The position numbers and the translations under genes are program-made. Of a DNA stretch of 64,000 bases, positions 45,034 through 58,132 are shown piece by piece. Within the stretch, counting starts at the first letter, position 1; the number at the start of each line of letters is the position of its first letter. The stretch is from Nymphaea colorata. Taxonomy: Eukaryota; Streptophyta; Magnoliopsida; Nymphaeales; Nymphaeaceae. The notes beneath the pieces are model-generated. The model had not been told where the DNA came from. It worked only from the letters and a program-made list of their open reading frames with translations, and did not search any database. The stretch lies in contig NC_045144.1 in assembly GCF_008831285.2 (NCBI RefSeq), positions 9,091,886-9,155,885 of the forward strand. The letters are read 5' to 3'.

Positions 45034-48000
45034 GAGAGAGAGGAACGTCGGCCATAACGAGTGACTTCGACGTATCCCAAGCCTCGCACTGACGCTGTCT
45101 GATTTTTTTTAATCGGACGGTGTTGACTTGTTTACCTCAAAACAAGACGGCTTCGCCGGGCAGACAATTTGTTGCACGTTTGGTTGTAATCTCAAATACT
45201 GTTCACAGGTGTTGGGGTGTTTGGGTGAGCATGAGGTTAATAACTCACTGAAAAAAGAACACTTGAAGGTTTTCTCACTCTCTGCTTTGAAGTGTTGTGC
45301 TGCATTGGCACTTGGGTGGGGTATGGTAAACCTGTCAATTAAAGTGACACGTGACACAGTCTAACCCTTACCATTTAGTTGAATAGTTCCTATGACAATC
45401 GAAAAAGCGACAAATTTTTATGCTACATCCCTTCTACACGATATGCCTTCAAATACTCTTCACCCTTTCTGACCTCTTAAGTGCCTTAAAATTCCTGTAC
45501 ACATTAGAATCTAGTTTCGTATGTTTAAGTTTCATGAAGTCAAACAACAAGCGTAAAAAAATGTGTACACATAACCGACCATAGAATTATAATACGACAC
45601 GATATTGTACTCACAATGTCACAGTTTATGCAGAATAATAAGTGTTTCAGATAAAACATTTAAGACCAGAAAAGTGGCAACCCAAAGAACTGTACACCAT
45701 GAGATTATACTCAAAAGGCACAATTTATGCAAAAGAATAAGTGTTTCAAATAAAACATTCGAAACTATTTAATAGAAAAGCCTTTTCAAAAGAAATGTCT
45801 GAATTTAGGGGAAGAGAGGCAAGATAATAATAGGGACTGCCTCGAAGATTAGCAACGGTTGCTTCATAAAAATGTTATTATCTTGAGAACCTCTATGCGC
45901 CAGCCATGGCCAACTAGGGAGGGGACAAATTTTTTATGAAAAAAAAGGAGGGAGGGGGAGAGTAAAAAACTGAAAACTAATGAAGTTTTTTTTTTATATA
46001 TAAGTAAAATAAAGTTTGTGGGTTGGTGTCAGCTACAACGAAGCTCCACCACTGCCATTGACTATGCGAGGAACCCCCAAGGTTTAATGGAGGGTGAAGG
46101 CGAGTGAATGGTAGCACAAAACTATTTGAGAAGAAAAGACTGAATGAGGAGAGTCGTAACGTCAGAACGCAATGAGCATCCGATCAATGATATTGGAAGT
46201 GAGTGAATGCAAGGCATCTACATCTGAAGCCTAGAAAACAACTGAGGAACTAATGAAGTTATAAGGGATACACAGTCTGCCTTATCCTTTAGAATGAATA
46301 TGTCCATCGATGGAATGAGCGGAGACAGCGATCAATGCTGTTAAATGCGATGAGTAAGAAAGAGAAAAGCTTCATGGGCTCCTCTCATGATGGTGAGGAG
46401 AAAAAGCTTCCCAGGCACCTTTATTCCATGGACGAAGGAATTGTGATTCCAAAATTTGGCCTCTGATTTAGGAATCAAAATTCATTTTTTGTTTGGATCA
46501 TTCCCATTTCTTGAAAAAAGAGACCTGATTATGAAATTTTATGATTCCAGGCGAAACGAATACCCCTAATATCATGTTAAAAGCCTTGTTGCTAAACTCG
46601 CATAGATATTTGATGTTAATTAAATACAAGATAAACGATAACTTTGTGTGGTGTACAGATCCTTGACATAGTTATATATGGGCTTCCTTTAGTAACCTTG
46701 CAAGCTCGGTTTCTGGTTCAAAATGATTGTATGCTCCTTTACATTCATTTTCTCTTTATTGGTAGACATCTATAATCAACTCACCAATATGGCAGTACCA
46801 TATTATGTAACTTTCAGTTAAGCCATTGCATGCCAAAAGGTATTAAAAAAAATTGCCTGTATTATAATGCACAATTACTATTATAATTTTGACCAAGTCA
46901 ATTCATGTTTGTATCGACAAACTATTGTTTGTTTTTGACAAAATTGAAGGGACAGTGAACTCCAGTTAAAAATATTAAACTTGTCCTACATAAAACCACT
47001 TAAACTCCAGTTAAAAAATACTAAAACTTGTCCTACATAAAACCAAAAAATATAATGTCAACAGACCTAGTTTTTCTCCAAATATATGTCTCACAGTAAC
47101 ATAGCAATATCATACACCACACCCATTTTTTATTATCCAACTTCTATGCCCAGTAGAGGCAAACAACCTTCTTACAAGGCCCACCGCTACACAAAAATTA
47201 CAAATTCAAAACTGATATCCTGTTGAAGTACGTGTCTGCAATCACGTATGAATGACGTTGCGTTTTGCAATAGCAACCTGCCACTAAGAAGACTTTCAAA
47301 GGAATAGGTACTCAGACTTGGTTTGTCATTTTGGTTCGACGAAAAATAGATGACCATTCAGCAAATGAGTGAAAAACAAATTACATCTCATTTTTTTGGA
47401 AAAAACATCATATTGGCATTCAAAGTTTGGGAGCATGTAATATGTTAGGGTCCTAACATGGGACCATGCGTTATGGATAGAAAATTATTGGTTAAATGGA
47501 AGACCCTTCCCCTATAAGGGGAAGAGTAGTAGAATTCGAAAAGCTTCCTATAAAATTATCAAAATACCCCTATAGTAAAACATGTGGCATATCTTCTCAT
47601 GTTGGCAGCATAATCTAGGAAAGTCCTCTTCATTTTTTTTTTGTTATATCTTTGTGACCAAACATGGGCACTGTGTTAGGGCTTGAAGTCACCCAAATGA
47701 TTTTTATGATTGATAAAGAAAATCTTTCCATTTAAGGACAAAAATGAAAAAAATAAAAGGTCACCTTTTTGTGCAAATGATTAAAATGTCCATTTCTTTA
47801 CTAATCATAATAGAACTGACGTCTCACAAACAAAGGCAAAAATAGGGATTGTTTTCATGAGATCCAGTTGCATGCACACCCATGCACCAAATGAAAAAAA
47901 AAGGAATCTTAGGGTATTTTTGAAAATTTTTGTAAAGTACTGTATATTTTAAACTTTTAAAATTTTTAAGAACCACTTTTGTCCTTTTTTCATTAAGTAA

Positions 48001-48944
48001 AAGTATTTTGATTATTATATACACCATAATTTTACAAGAGTGTGTACATAATCAGTTCTATATTTCACTCTAACACTCAAATCATTCTCTCAACTTTTCC
48101 ATATCTCTGAAACAACAGCTCATCATAAAAAATATTGAAACAAAAATCCAAACAAAATTATCTTCCTAAATAAATTTTTTAATAAATAAACAATTTAGAA
48201 AAATGGCTCTCTCCTCACCAGAATGAAGGATCAGCTCACCACCATTTTGGTACCTTGGGTAGTGAGGATTATTGACTCACCACTGTCGCCTCTTGCTGTC
48301 CAGTGAAAGTGGCACATCGATGGTAAAGACCTTAATCTTGAGCCGCTGCTCTCGCCACTCTAGCGACGGGCAAGCCGTTTTTCTTTCAAAGGGTTGGTAT
48401 AAGTGGATAAATTCATAATTCCAGTGATTATTTTTTAATATTTTTTTATGAACAGTTGTCCAAAAAACCAAGATAACAGTAGAGTTTGACGACGTTGAAG
48501 AGATAGTCATCACTTTTAGGGGCGTCTCCTACATGATCGGTTTAGCAGACTGATGAGAGTTGGTGAGAGTTGGTTGTCAGTTTGATTGTTGTTGGTGAGT
48601 TTGGTTGTCAATTTGATTCTTGTAAGTATTGATGATCCGGTTCAGTTGAAAGTTCAATCGATCATGACGCAACTCTGTGAATCGAGGACAAACGGAAAGA
48701 GGGGGCTCCAACCTGTCTTTTGAGCTGTATTTCGTTTTTCTTTTTACCCTTCTTTCATGTTCAAATTTCAATGGAGGAGCACGATTGTGTCCCTCCCCTA
48801 CACTCTACTGAGAGGTGAAAGGCAGAGGAGGGTGGAACTGGGTTTCAGGTTATTACCTTTAAGTATCTGCTGTCTCTCTGCCGACTGTAATAAAAGTTCG
48901 GGCGGACTCTCTCCCTAGTCAGTTTACCACGAAACAAGAGAGAG
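44317..48944. other. Intergenic region between ClpF and the oxidoreductase gene
   Basis: It starts with the ClpF 3' UTR. It then holds an (AT)n tract (45002-45030) followed by a GC-richer unknown segment (45031-45365), a palindrome-like TGTTAGGGTCCTAACA (47443-47458) and AT-rich DNA. No coding similarity. The last 100 bp (GGGCGGACTCTCTCCC..) should be the promoter-proximal leader of the next gene. Confidence 0.55.
45002..45030. repeat. (AT)n microsatellite
   Basis: About 14 AT units followed by a short GA run. Confidence 0.93.
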
Positions 48945-51900
48945 ATGGAGGAGGAGAAGATCGATATGGTGATCTTTGGTGCCTCAGGCTTCACGGGGAA
49001 GTACGTGGTGAGGGAGGTCCTCCGATTCCTTAACTCCCCACCTCATGCTCTCACCACAATTGGTCTCGCCGGCCGGAATCCAGCCAAGGTGGAGGCTGCC
49101 CTCAGGTGGGCAACGGCCCCTTCTCCGCCGCCTCCCTTGCCCATCTTCAAGGCCGACGTCTCAGATCCCTCCTCCCTCTCTTCCCTTTGCCGGAGGGCCA
49201 GACTCCTTCTCAACTGCGTCGGACCCTATCGCCTCTACGGCGAGCCTGTCGTCGCCGCCTGCGTCGAGGCCGGGACGGACTACCTGGACATAACAGGGGA
49301 ACCGGAATTCATGGAGCGGATGGAGGCGAAGTACCGGGAAAGGGCCGCCGAGACCGGTGCACTCGTTGTCTCCGCTTGCGGGTTTGACTCGATCCCTGCG
49401 GAAATGGGCGTCCTCTTCAATTCCCGTCAATGGGTACCTCCTTCTTTGCCGCATAGTGTCGAAGCCTACCTGGTTCTGGAGTCCGAGAAGCGGATCGTGG
49501 GGAACATCGCCACCCTGGAATCATCGGTCTTGGGATTGGCCAACGTCGAGGAGTTACAAAAACTGAGGAGGTCGCGGCCGAAGCCTCCAAAACTCCAGGT
49601 AATCAAAATCCACCGTACCTATACTAGAGTCTTTCTCCTTCATCAAAAGCATGGTTATAGTTCCACGTGTTCTTTGACCACCACGGGTGGAGCAGTAGAG
49701 TTCTTCGAATTCTGGACACAGGACGTGGATCACTCGAATATGGAGAAACAGCAGGGGTTGATCTTTCGTTACAGAAAAATTTTGAGGAGGACGAGTTTTT
49801 CACAATTCTCTGAAAGGAATTAGGCATCCGAATGCATTTTTTTAGTAGGTGTTCCTATACTTAAAACCCTGGTGTGGTTAGCAACATTACCCTAAAAAGG
49901 AGGGGCAGGCAAAATCAGTAGCTGCTTTCTTATGGAGCAAACAGGAACCGAGGGAAGACTCAATGGGAGTACGACAGCCAGTTGAAGATTCGATAGAGTA
50001 ATGGGCAGTGCCCTTTATTCGCGTTAGGTACTATGAAATATGATGCTAGTTTACCTATGAGCAATTCAGAAGATTAGTTGTCTTTAAGCTTTCATAATGA
50101 AGCTAAATCAATTTCAGGAAGTTAGGAATTTGAGGCATCAACATCTCAAACAGCTTTTAACGTTATAAGGTAACACGCACTTGATTAACTGGTTTGCTTG
50201 GTTTTGCTACTTAAGCCTTTAGGAAAACTACACCCTCACGTATTGTCACCACGGTTATAGTCAACAGCACTAGGGGCTGCCTAGACTGTGAATGGCTGGA
50301 GACCTTCCATCCTCTCACAAAAAGAGGAAGCCTATAAAACTGGATGGACAAATGTTCAAATTACTAATAAAAATAAATTTTCCGATGGGCAAAAATGACT
50401 ACGATCATATAACAGTGGAACAACTAAAACATACTATACACATTAACATGCACTTCGTGCTGATAAAAATACTTGGTTTGGAATTACAATGCTTGGATTG
50501 GATGCTTCAAATATTAAATTTAACAACTTTGAACATTTAAGGTTTACGAGTTAACACTTAGATGCTAGACAGATAAGGAATAATCTCAGCCTTTGATCTT
50601 TTTTGGATCAACAGTTGAGAGAAAAACAGGGAGGAAAAAGACGTAATCCAACACTTGATGACGAAAATGCCCATCAGTTTTCTTTTTTCTTGTTTTTCTC
50701 GAAACCACCAAATATGGAAAAGATCAAGAGCTAATCAGCTAAAATTATTCCTTATCTGTGTAGCATCTAACTGTCTAGTACCTACTAGTTTTTATATATA
50801 TATATATATATTATTATGTTTGTGTGTGTGTGAAAACACCCTTACATACTAGGCTTGATGAGAATCATCTCGACCATTGATTCGAAGGAGATCAAATTGT
50901 AGAGATTATGGTGTAAATATAAGTCAAGTTGTTTGAAGTTGGGTTCTGAGATAGAGTGAAGTTGGGTCGAATGCAGCATAATCCATCCCTGGATAGTTCC
51001 TCATGTGAATTGATAGACTAACATCTGCTTCCAATCTACATACCTTATGTTAAGTAGTGATATCAAGTATTGTTTGCAGTTCATATTTTAAGTGACACTT
51101 GATTAAGACACCTATTTGCGTTAAATGGACAAACTTATAATTTTTTGATGTACAACTTTATGTATCTTCTTTGGTAAAAAAAAGGCAAGAAGGTTGGCTA
51201 AATTCTGCTTCCTTGTATAGCCATTGGCACCTCTATCTGCTCACTGATCTTTGAATTTTTACCATATGACCGGGTAGAAAATAGAGGTCATTTTTCTTTA
51301 GGTTTGGAAAGAGGACTTATTTTTTATCTTCTAAAACCTTTGTTTCTTGCATCAGAAGTGCAGAATGAATTTCCAAGACTTCTATTGGTGCTTCTGCCTC
51401 AAAAATTGAATGCCTTTAGGACTCTTCCTTTTCATCATTTTTGTTTGGGGTTTTGTTCTTCTAATCAAACCTTGATTTATCTACTCAGATTTTTTTCGTT
51501 TCTATCTTTTTGTGGTAAATGACATGAAACATGATTATTTGTCAAACATAGTCATGAACTTGAATAGATGGAAGTTTTCTTTTTTTTTTTTACTGTCATG
51601 CATTATGTGTTCGGCATTTCTTGGCTTGTATCCAACATACTATACTCTAGGAATATAAAAATCAGAGCTTTCGTTCTTTTAATCTACTTTTGGGTCTCAG
51701 ATCTCTTTGTTTTTTCTACATCAAATCCTTCTTCCTGGTCTTCTTGATCGTAATCAACCTTGTCTTCTACTTCCAGCATTAATTTACTGTGAATTTCTTG
51801 GCTGAACTCATAGTTTACATTTTTAAGGCAATAAAAATAATAGGATAAATAGGTCCATATTGGTAGGATGGGGAACTATGTGCTTCAAACCATAGAAAGG

Positions 51901-52466
51901 GGGTTCTCTATCGGATGGGGACTTGAAGTATCCTCCCCAAAAAGTGATTTTGCAAAGGGGACTGGCCTTCCCTTCTCATTCCTTGATTGACTCTTGATGA
52001 TTCTATGTAGGTAATATTGCTTGGTTTAAGTCTCCTAAGTTTTGCATTGTAGTGTTTTCCAACTTTCGATGGACTGTTACAAATTTTTCATATAGCTATA
52101 CTTCTGGGATTCCATCAAGTTAGTGTTATTTCAATGTAAAAAATTCTTGACCGAACATATAGACTTGTTCTTGAATTTCAACTACTCTATTGTAAGCTGG
52201 CTTTTCGCTTTGCTGGATAGGATCACCAGGGATACACTAATTATACATCTTAACAATTGTGACATCTCAAGTTCAAGCAAGATGGGGTTTGAAATTTGTT
52301 GGACAAGTACCAGTTTAGAAAATAACTAGTGTTAGACATGGTTCCTAAGAAATTTCTTTCAAAGAATGGTTTGTTGGAGAGTTGGTAGCTATGTCACATA
52401 GGTATGGGTACGAATGCCTATATATGTACCGGTTTGAGTACAAGTATGGAGAATTAAAAAAACATG

Positions 52467-52538
<72 letters not shown>

Positions 52539-54635
52539 TCATATTTGTATAAGTATTTAGTGCTTTTATTTTTTTCTTTCTGTATCTTGATTTTTACTTG
52601 TTTAGTTGTTTATGACTTGTGAGAAATTTAGTCTTTATGTTGGAAGGTTTATTTAGAAGTTATATTGAAGTTATTTAGAAATCAAGATACAAAATTTTTT
52701 TTCATTAAATCCCCTCATTAACACAGTCTGTATGTAGTAGGTTCAGTAATGGCTCTCTATCTCTCTCTTACCTTTTATTATGCCTCTTTTTTGGTTAAGC
52801 TTCATTATTATAGCATTAAATATATCATTATCATTCATTATTACGGCATCTTTATTATTATTGTACTAAATATACAGTTAACCTTCATTATTCATTTATA
52901 GCATTAAATAGTATGTGTTGAAAAATATAAAATAAGCAGAATAAATAAAAAAAGGCAATGAAAAATTTATTTTCATTAAATGTGCATGTTTTTTCACCAT
53001 GGAAGGCCATCATGAGCCTTGGTTATTCAAATTCAAAAGAAATAGATAGGTGACACTCTTATAATCTTGGCATCCATTTGATGATAAACATGAGAAACTA
53101 AATTTGATTTTGTGAAAAGATTTTATTTTCCTTTATCATTTACCTTTGATTTTCTTTTATGGGTTTCTTTCCTTGAATCTCTTTAGAAGCGGTTGCCTTT
53201 CAACCTTATCATCAACACATCCTCCCTCAAACTTGACGATGGATCTGAAAGTCCAAGTTTGCTGGAGAACTTTGTAAGCCGATCATTCCATCTCTTTGGT
53301 GGTGATTCGGCAAGCCCAATTTTGTTTCATGAAGTTTTTCTTCAACATGATCAAGTCCTTGCTTTGATGACGAAGGCAGGGACCTCTTTGGTCGTTTACA
53401 GATAATCTTTAAGATTCGATCTTCTTCGACAACCATCTTACTTTGATATCATGTGGAAAAAATATAAAATAAGCAGAATAAATAAGAAAAGGCAATGGAA
53501 AGTTTATTTTCATTAAACATGTATGGTTTTTCACCCTGGAAGGCCATCAAGAGCGTTGGTTATACAATGCAAATGAAAGAGCTTAAATCGGTGACATTCC
53601 CATAATCTTGGCATCCATTTGATGATAAACATGGGAAACTAAATATGATTTGTGGAAAGATTTTCTTTCTCTTTATCATTTAATTTTGATTTATCCTGCT
53701 GGGATTCTTTCCTTGAATTTTTTTAGAAACGGTTGACTTTCAACCTTACCATTAATCCTTCCTCAAACTTGACGATAGATCTGAAAGTCCAAGTTTGCTG
53801 GAGAACTTTGTAAGTGGATCATTCCATCTCTTTGGTGGTGATTTGGCGAGCCCAATTTTGTTTCATGAAGTTTTTCTTTAACAAGATCAAGTCATCGCTT
53901 TGATGAAGAAGGCAAGGATCTCTTTGGTCGTCTACAGACCATCTTTGGGCTTCGATCTTCTTCGACAACCATTCGACTCTGATACCTTGTTGGAAAAATA
54001 TAAATTAAGTAGAATAAATAAAAAAAAGGCACATTAAATGTGTGTGGTTTTTCACCATGAAAGGCCATCATGAGCCTTGATTATACAATGCAAATCAAAG
54101 AGCTTAAATAAGTGACATTCCCATAATCTTGGCATCCATTTGGCGATAAACATGGAAAACTAAATATGATTATGTGGAAAGATTTTTTTTCTTTATCATT
54201 TAATTTTGATTATCTTGTTGAGATTCTTTTCTTGAATCTCTTTAGAAACAGTTGCTTTTCAACTATGCATAGCCATGGTATATACACAGTAAGTATAAAA
54301 AAAACCCTCAGTTTTGAAAAAAAAAAGACTGTCAACTTTGACTAAGTCTTAAAATAGATGGTTCCTAGATACAAGAGTCAAGACCATACTCCGTACGATT
54401 TTGACTGTGCCATACCCACCAGTGTACTGGTCCCCGTATGGGTACCATACCGGGTTGGTATCGGTACTGCTCCCTTGTGACATAGGTTGGTTTGGTTACC
54501 TAGGATATAGGGGTGCCAAGGCTTGGATACCAAATAAGGAGAGACAGACAGAGGAAGAGATACACACAAAGATTTGAGGGGTGATCGGTGGAGGAGGAGG
54601 AGATACATATGAAGGACTTGTGGTTGCACAACTTT

Positions 54636-54673
<38 letters not shown>

Positions 54674-55927
54674 CACGATAGTAAATATGAGATTGTAAGA
54701 GTGAATTATTAATTTAATGTTTTTTTAAATTTTATTATCCTTTTTAATTTTTTAGAATATAAAATTCGCCGTGTCCGCGTATCCTAAAATTTTGAAAATT
54801 GTCGTGTCCGCGTACCCGTACCCGTGTGACATAAGAAAAATCGTAAAAATTAGGGAAAATAAAATAAAATAAAAACCTAACAAGACAATACATGTATGAT
54901 TTTACATATATGTATATCAGTATATTATATGATTATAATTATATGTATAACATAAACACAATAACCATGCATTATTAACAGCTGCACCCACTTCGCATCG
55001 AGTGTGCACCTGATTTCTGGTGTAGCAGCAAATTTACAACGTGGTCAGCACCCATGTGACAGACCTAGTAATCACAGTTTTTTAATGGACACGCTTCAGC
55101 ATGATGTGTACAGTCCATTTAGAGCCCCTTAATCCACACGAACATGTAACCCATCAGCATAAGAATGCGAGAAACTAAAAACCTGAACAAGGAGTGAGAG
55201 ACACTGAGAGGACCGCTGGTTGTGTGGAAACTGGAAACCCAGCAGAGCAATGGCTGAAACTGAGAAATGGGGAAAAGAATGGACAAAAATTGAGAGAGAT
55301 GGAAGGAGAACAGACAGAAAGAGAGATGGGGAAGAGAGAGATGGCTAAGAAGAGATTTAAACTTTGGGTAAGTCCTAAAGAGAAAGAAAACGAAGAATGA
55401 AATCTGTTGCCTACCTCAATGGATTGAATGAGCACTTCCTTTCTCCAACTCTCACGCATAACTGTCTTTTTTCAGAAACGCTAGAAGGCTAGAACACCCA
55501 TTTCCATTCTGCAAATTCGATTCAGGTATAATCGATGAAGTCAACCTTTCTTTATCTGTTTACATAAGCCATTTATAATTTTCAAATATTACAAGTTATG
55601 CCACCGAACCGGAGACCTGGTTATTGGGCCGGCCCAACACCCGAAACTCGAGCCCATGCCCAGCCCGGCCTGGTTAAAATAAAAAATTATTTTTAATATA
55701 AAATAAAAACATTAATATTTTTTAGTAATAAAATATATATCATTACTAAAATAAAAATAAAAAATAAACCCCAAAAAAATGAGTGCGTCGTCACAAAAAT
55801 ATGCCAAAAAAACATTTTCAAGTCTTTTTCATTTTTTTTCGTTTTTTTAAAACACGAATTTTTCCCATTTTTTTGGAAAATGAATTTCTTGCGTTTTGTT
55901 TGAAAATAACACTTTTTGTGACTATAA

Positions 55928-55980
<53 letters not shown>

Positions 55981-56204
55981 GAGAGAGAGAGAGAGAGGTG
56001 AATTGAAACTAGCTGGCCAACGTCTATTGCCTGATGGGTAAATTTAAATTTTGGAAAGCTAACAAGTGTCACAAATGGAGTATTCGACAACAGCAAATCT
56101 TTGGCCATGGTTTCTAGCCACAGAATTCACCAGTTGCAATAGTTTTTAGCATCACAAAATTAAACAAAAAAAAAAACCCTTCTGGCCACGGGATGCACCA
56201 TTTT

Positions 56205-56241
<37 letters not shown>

Positions 56242-58059
56242 TGTTTCATCACTTAATTTGTCTTTTTTTTTTAAACTTTTATTACTGTAAATAAAGAAAG
56301 AGAATGGGAGAGAGAAAAAAAAAGGAATAAATGGGATGCAGTTGGGGTGTGAGTTGGGGCCGCACCTGCACCCGCACCCGCATCGCATCTACGCGAGTGC
56401 TGCACACTTTTTGAAGAGTCTGTGTGACGTAGCATGCAACATCAAGAAGAATGAAGAAAAAGAAGAATGAAGAAAAGAAAATCTGCATAAAACAAGAAGA
56501 AGAAAGACTACCTTATACAGCAGAAGAGGAAGAAGAAGAAGAAGAATGAATGAATGAACAGAAAAAATCTTCCCAGGCAACAGAACAAGAAACAATGTAA
56601 GAATATAAAGAAAAAAAAAAGACTAATAAAAGCTATTTTTCTCAAATGTTTGATGCCCAGGCCTTTTAGTGCCTAAGTGAAGGCCTTGGCATTTCCGTTA
56701 TATGCAACAGCCAGCCTGGATCAACACATGCCTGGCACACCTTTGGAGATATATAGCACAAGAAGTGCAGTACATCAAAGTTCATAGCATTTTGTTATCT
56801 AAATGTGCTCACTATGGCTTTGTAAAATGTTTTGATTTTTCCTATGGAAATGGCAACTTAAAAGTTGGTCGTGAGTTTGCTTGCACTAGGTAATGCTCAC
56901 CAAGATAGAATTAGTATTTATATTGAACCACATTTGCTGTTCGCAGTCGACAGAGTCTGGCAAAGGTAAAAGGAAGTCCTCATTGTTGAACCTCATTGCC
57001 TAGATCAAGTAGAGCTACGCAGAATGAACTCTTCATGTTGCACCACATATGTTGCTCTGGATTGAGGAATATTAGTCTACTAGAGAACGCTAATCCAATG
57101 AAGATTTCATGTTGAACCATATATTTCCACAAATTTCTTTGGATAATGTTGGGAAATGCTTGTGATGTCTTATATGTCTGTATGCTTGAAATAGTTAGCT
57201 TTTCATATTGAGCTCGATGCATGAAACGAAGTCTTTCTCCTTAATGTAACTCAAAGTATAGTTATCTTGTGTGTGTGTGTGCATACACATACAACATAGA
57301 GAGAGAGAGAGAGAGAGACACACACACACAGAGATTTGTTAAGGTGATTGGTAACGATGTGTGCTTGGCTTGCAGATTCCAGGCCCACCACCAAATAAGG
57401 GAGGCTCGCTTGAGCATCACAATACACTAGGACTTTGGGCTGTGAAATTGCCATCAGCTGATACTGTTGTTGTCAAAAGGACACTCACAACGTTGGCAGA
57501 GAACCCACATGGTCTCCCTGGAGTTAATGAAAGTGAAGAGCATATCCAGAAGAGAACAAATTTCTGGTCCACGGTTAGACCAGTCCATTTTGGTGTTAAG
57601 ATGGGATTTAAGTCCTTCTGGGCTGTTGCTCGTACTATTTTTGTTGGGGTTATCATTGGCCTTCTTTCAAAAGTGCAGATTGGTCGCAATCTTTTAGTGA
57701 ACTACCCAGAAATTTTCACACTGGGTTGGTTCAGACGAACAGGACCAACAGAAGAAGAGGTAAGAAGTGCCACCTTCAAAATGTGGTTCGTGGGACATGG
57801 ATACAGTGATGAAAGCAAGCTTAGGGGAAAACCAGACAAGCAAATTATAACCAGAGTTTCAGGACCTGAAATTGGGTATGCAACAACTCCTATAGCTTTG
57901 GTGCAGTGTGCCCTCATTCTACTTGAACAGCGTGGCAACCTACCAAAGGGTGGTGTTTTTACCCCTGGTGTCATTTTCGGGCCAACCAATCTAGAAGATT
58001 GTCTCCAAGAAAATGGGATCTCATTTGATCTGATATCTGGAGATAAAGTGCGATCTTGA
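48945..58059 (+). CDS. Saccharopine dehydrogenase-like oxidoreductase, two coding exons, 445 aa
   Basis: Exon 1 48945-49598 (218 codons) and exon 2 57376-58059 (227 codons plus TGA) join in phase 0 at CTCCAG|GTAATC...TTGCAG|ATTCCA. The N-terminal Rossmann nucleotide-binding motif is FGASGFTGKYVVREV (residues 8-22), followed by IGLAGRNPAKVEAAL, LLNCVGPYRLYGEPVVAACVEAGTDYLDITGE and the SACGFDSIPAEMGV loop. Exon 2 has a hydrophobic stretch FWAVARTIFVGVIIGLL and ends with GYATTPIALVQCALILLEQ and GVFTPGVIFG. It matches the SCCPDH-type proteins (Arabidopsis At5g39410, about 450 aa). These carry the saccharopine-dehydrogenase NADP-binding fold, but their reaction is not established. The hydrophobic segment hints at membrane or lipid-droplet association (inference). 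Confidence 0.93.
50793..50811. repeat. Short (AT)n microsatellite
   Basis: About nine TA units in the oxidoreductase intron, followed by a GT run. Confidence 0.9.
52469..52535. repeat. Long (AT)n microsatellite
   Basis: About 33 uninterrupted TA units in the intron, the longest simple repeat in the window. Confidence 0.97.
52916..54265 (-). mobile_element. Tandem array of a miniature (TRIM-like) copia derivative: LTR-int-LTR-int-LTR
   Basis: Three LTR copies (52916-53217, 53452-53756, 53988-54265) alternate with two internal segments of about 235 bp. LTRs start TGTTGGAAAAATATAAA-like, and the best-preserved other end is ATCATCAACA. Just left of LTR2 and LTR3 lie TTTGATATCA and CTCTGATACC, the complement of a decayed initiator-Met primer site. 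Just right of LTR1 is CCTCCCTCAAAC, the complement of a polypurine tract. On the minus strand the internal part retains a short peptide, SKLGLSDPSSSLRED, like the C-terminus of copia pol. The element is thus an internally deleted copia derivative. LTR3 is truncated and no target duplication is seen. Confidence 0.8.
54639..54670. repeat. (AT)n microsatellite
   Basis: About 16 AT units in the oxidoreductase intron. Confidence 0.95.
55607..55790. mobile_element. Half copy of the GC-arm/AT-core repeat
   Basis: One arm (ATTGGGCCGGCCCAACACCC, ACTCGAGCCCATGCCC, AGCCCGGCC) runs into an A/T-only core with TTTTTAATATAAAATA, as at 13300-13330. The second arm is missing. Confidence 0.5.
55938..55978. 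repeat. (AT)n microsatellite with (GA)n tail
   Basis: About 20 AT units preceded by GT and followed by GA repeats. Confidence 0.95.
56208..56238. repeat. (AT)n microsatellite
   Basis: About 15 AT units in the oxidoreductase intron. Confidence 0.95.
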
Positions 58060-58126
58060 TCCTCTATTTCCTTGGGTTTTTCTGCTCTGCATAACTGAAA
58101 GACATTGACAATTGATTCTGTGGTTA

Positions 58127-58132
58127 AATAAA
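58127..58132 (+). promoter_or_regulatory. Candidate poly(A) signal of the oxidoreductase gene
   Basis: AATAAA lies 68 bp after the TGA stop, a plausible distance for a plant near-upstream element. Confidence 0.5.

Larger units (their letters stand above)
49599..57375 (+). other. 7.8-kb intron of the oxidoreductase gene
   Basis: It is bounded by GTAATC and TTGCAG and contains the tandem miniature retroelement (52916-54265), five long (AT)n tracts, a half copy of the GC-arm repeat (55607-55790) and unassigned AT-rich DNA. No independent gene is recognised. Exon 1 could be read through to a stop at 49821, which would give a truncated 292-aa protein; the conserved C-terminal half in exon 2 argues for splicing. 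Confidence 0.85.

Noticed and set aside
49599-49823. Extension of oxidoreductase exon 1 to a 292-aa product
   Set aside because: Follows a consensus donor; the residues lack similarity to the family, whereas exon 2 supplies the expected continuation in phase.
52345-52542. Poly-YI frame and similar frames at other AT tracts
   Set aside because: Translation of (AT)n microsatellite DNA.
52916-54265. CRISPR-like or satellite interpretation of the three-fold repeat
   Set aside because: Unit length, TG/CA-type ends, primer-site and polypurine remnants fit a miniature LTR element far better; the host is a plant.
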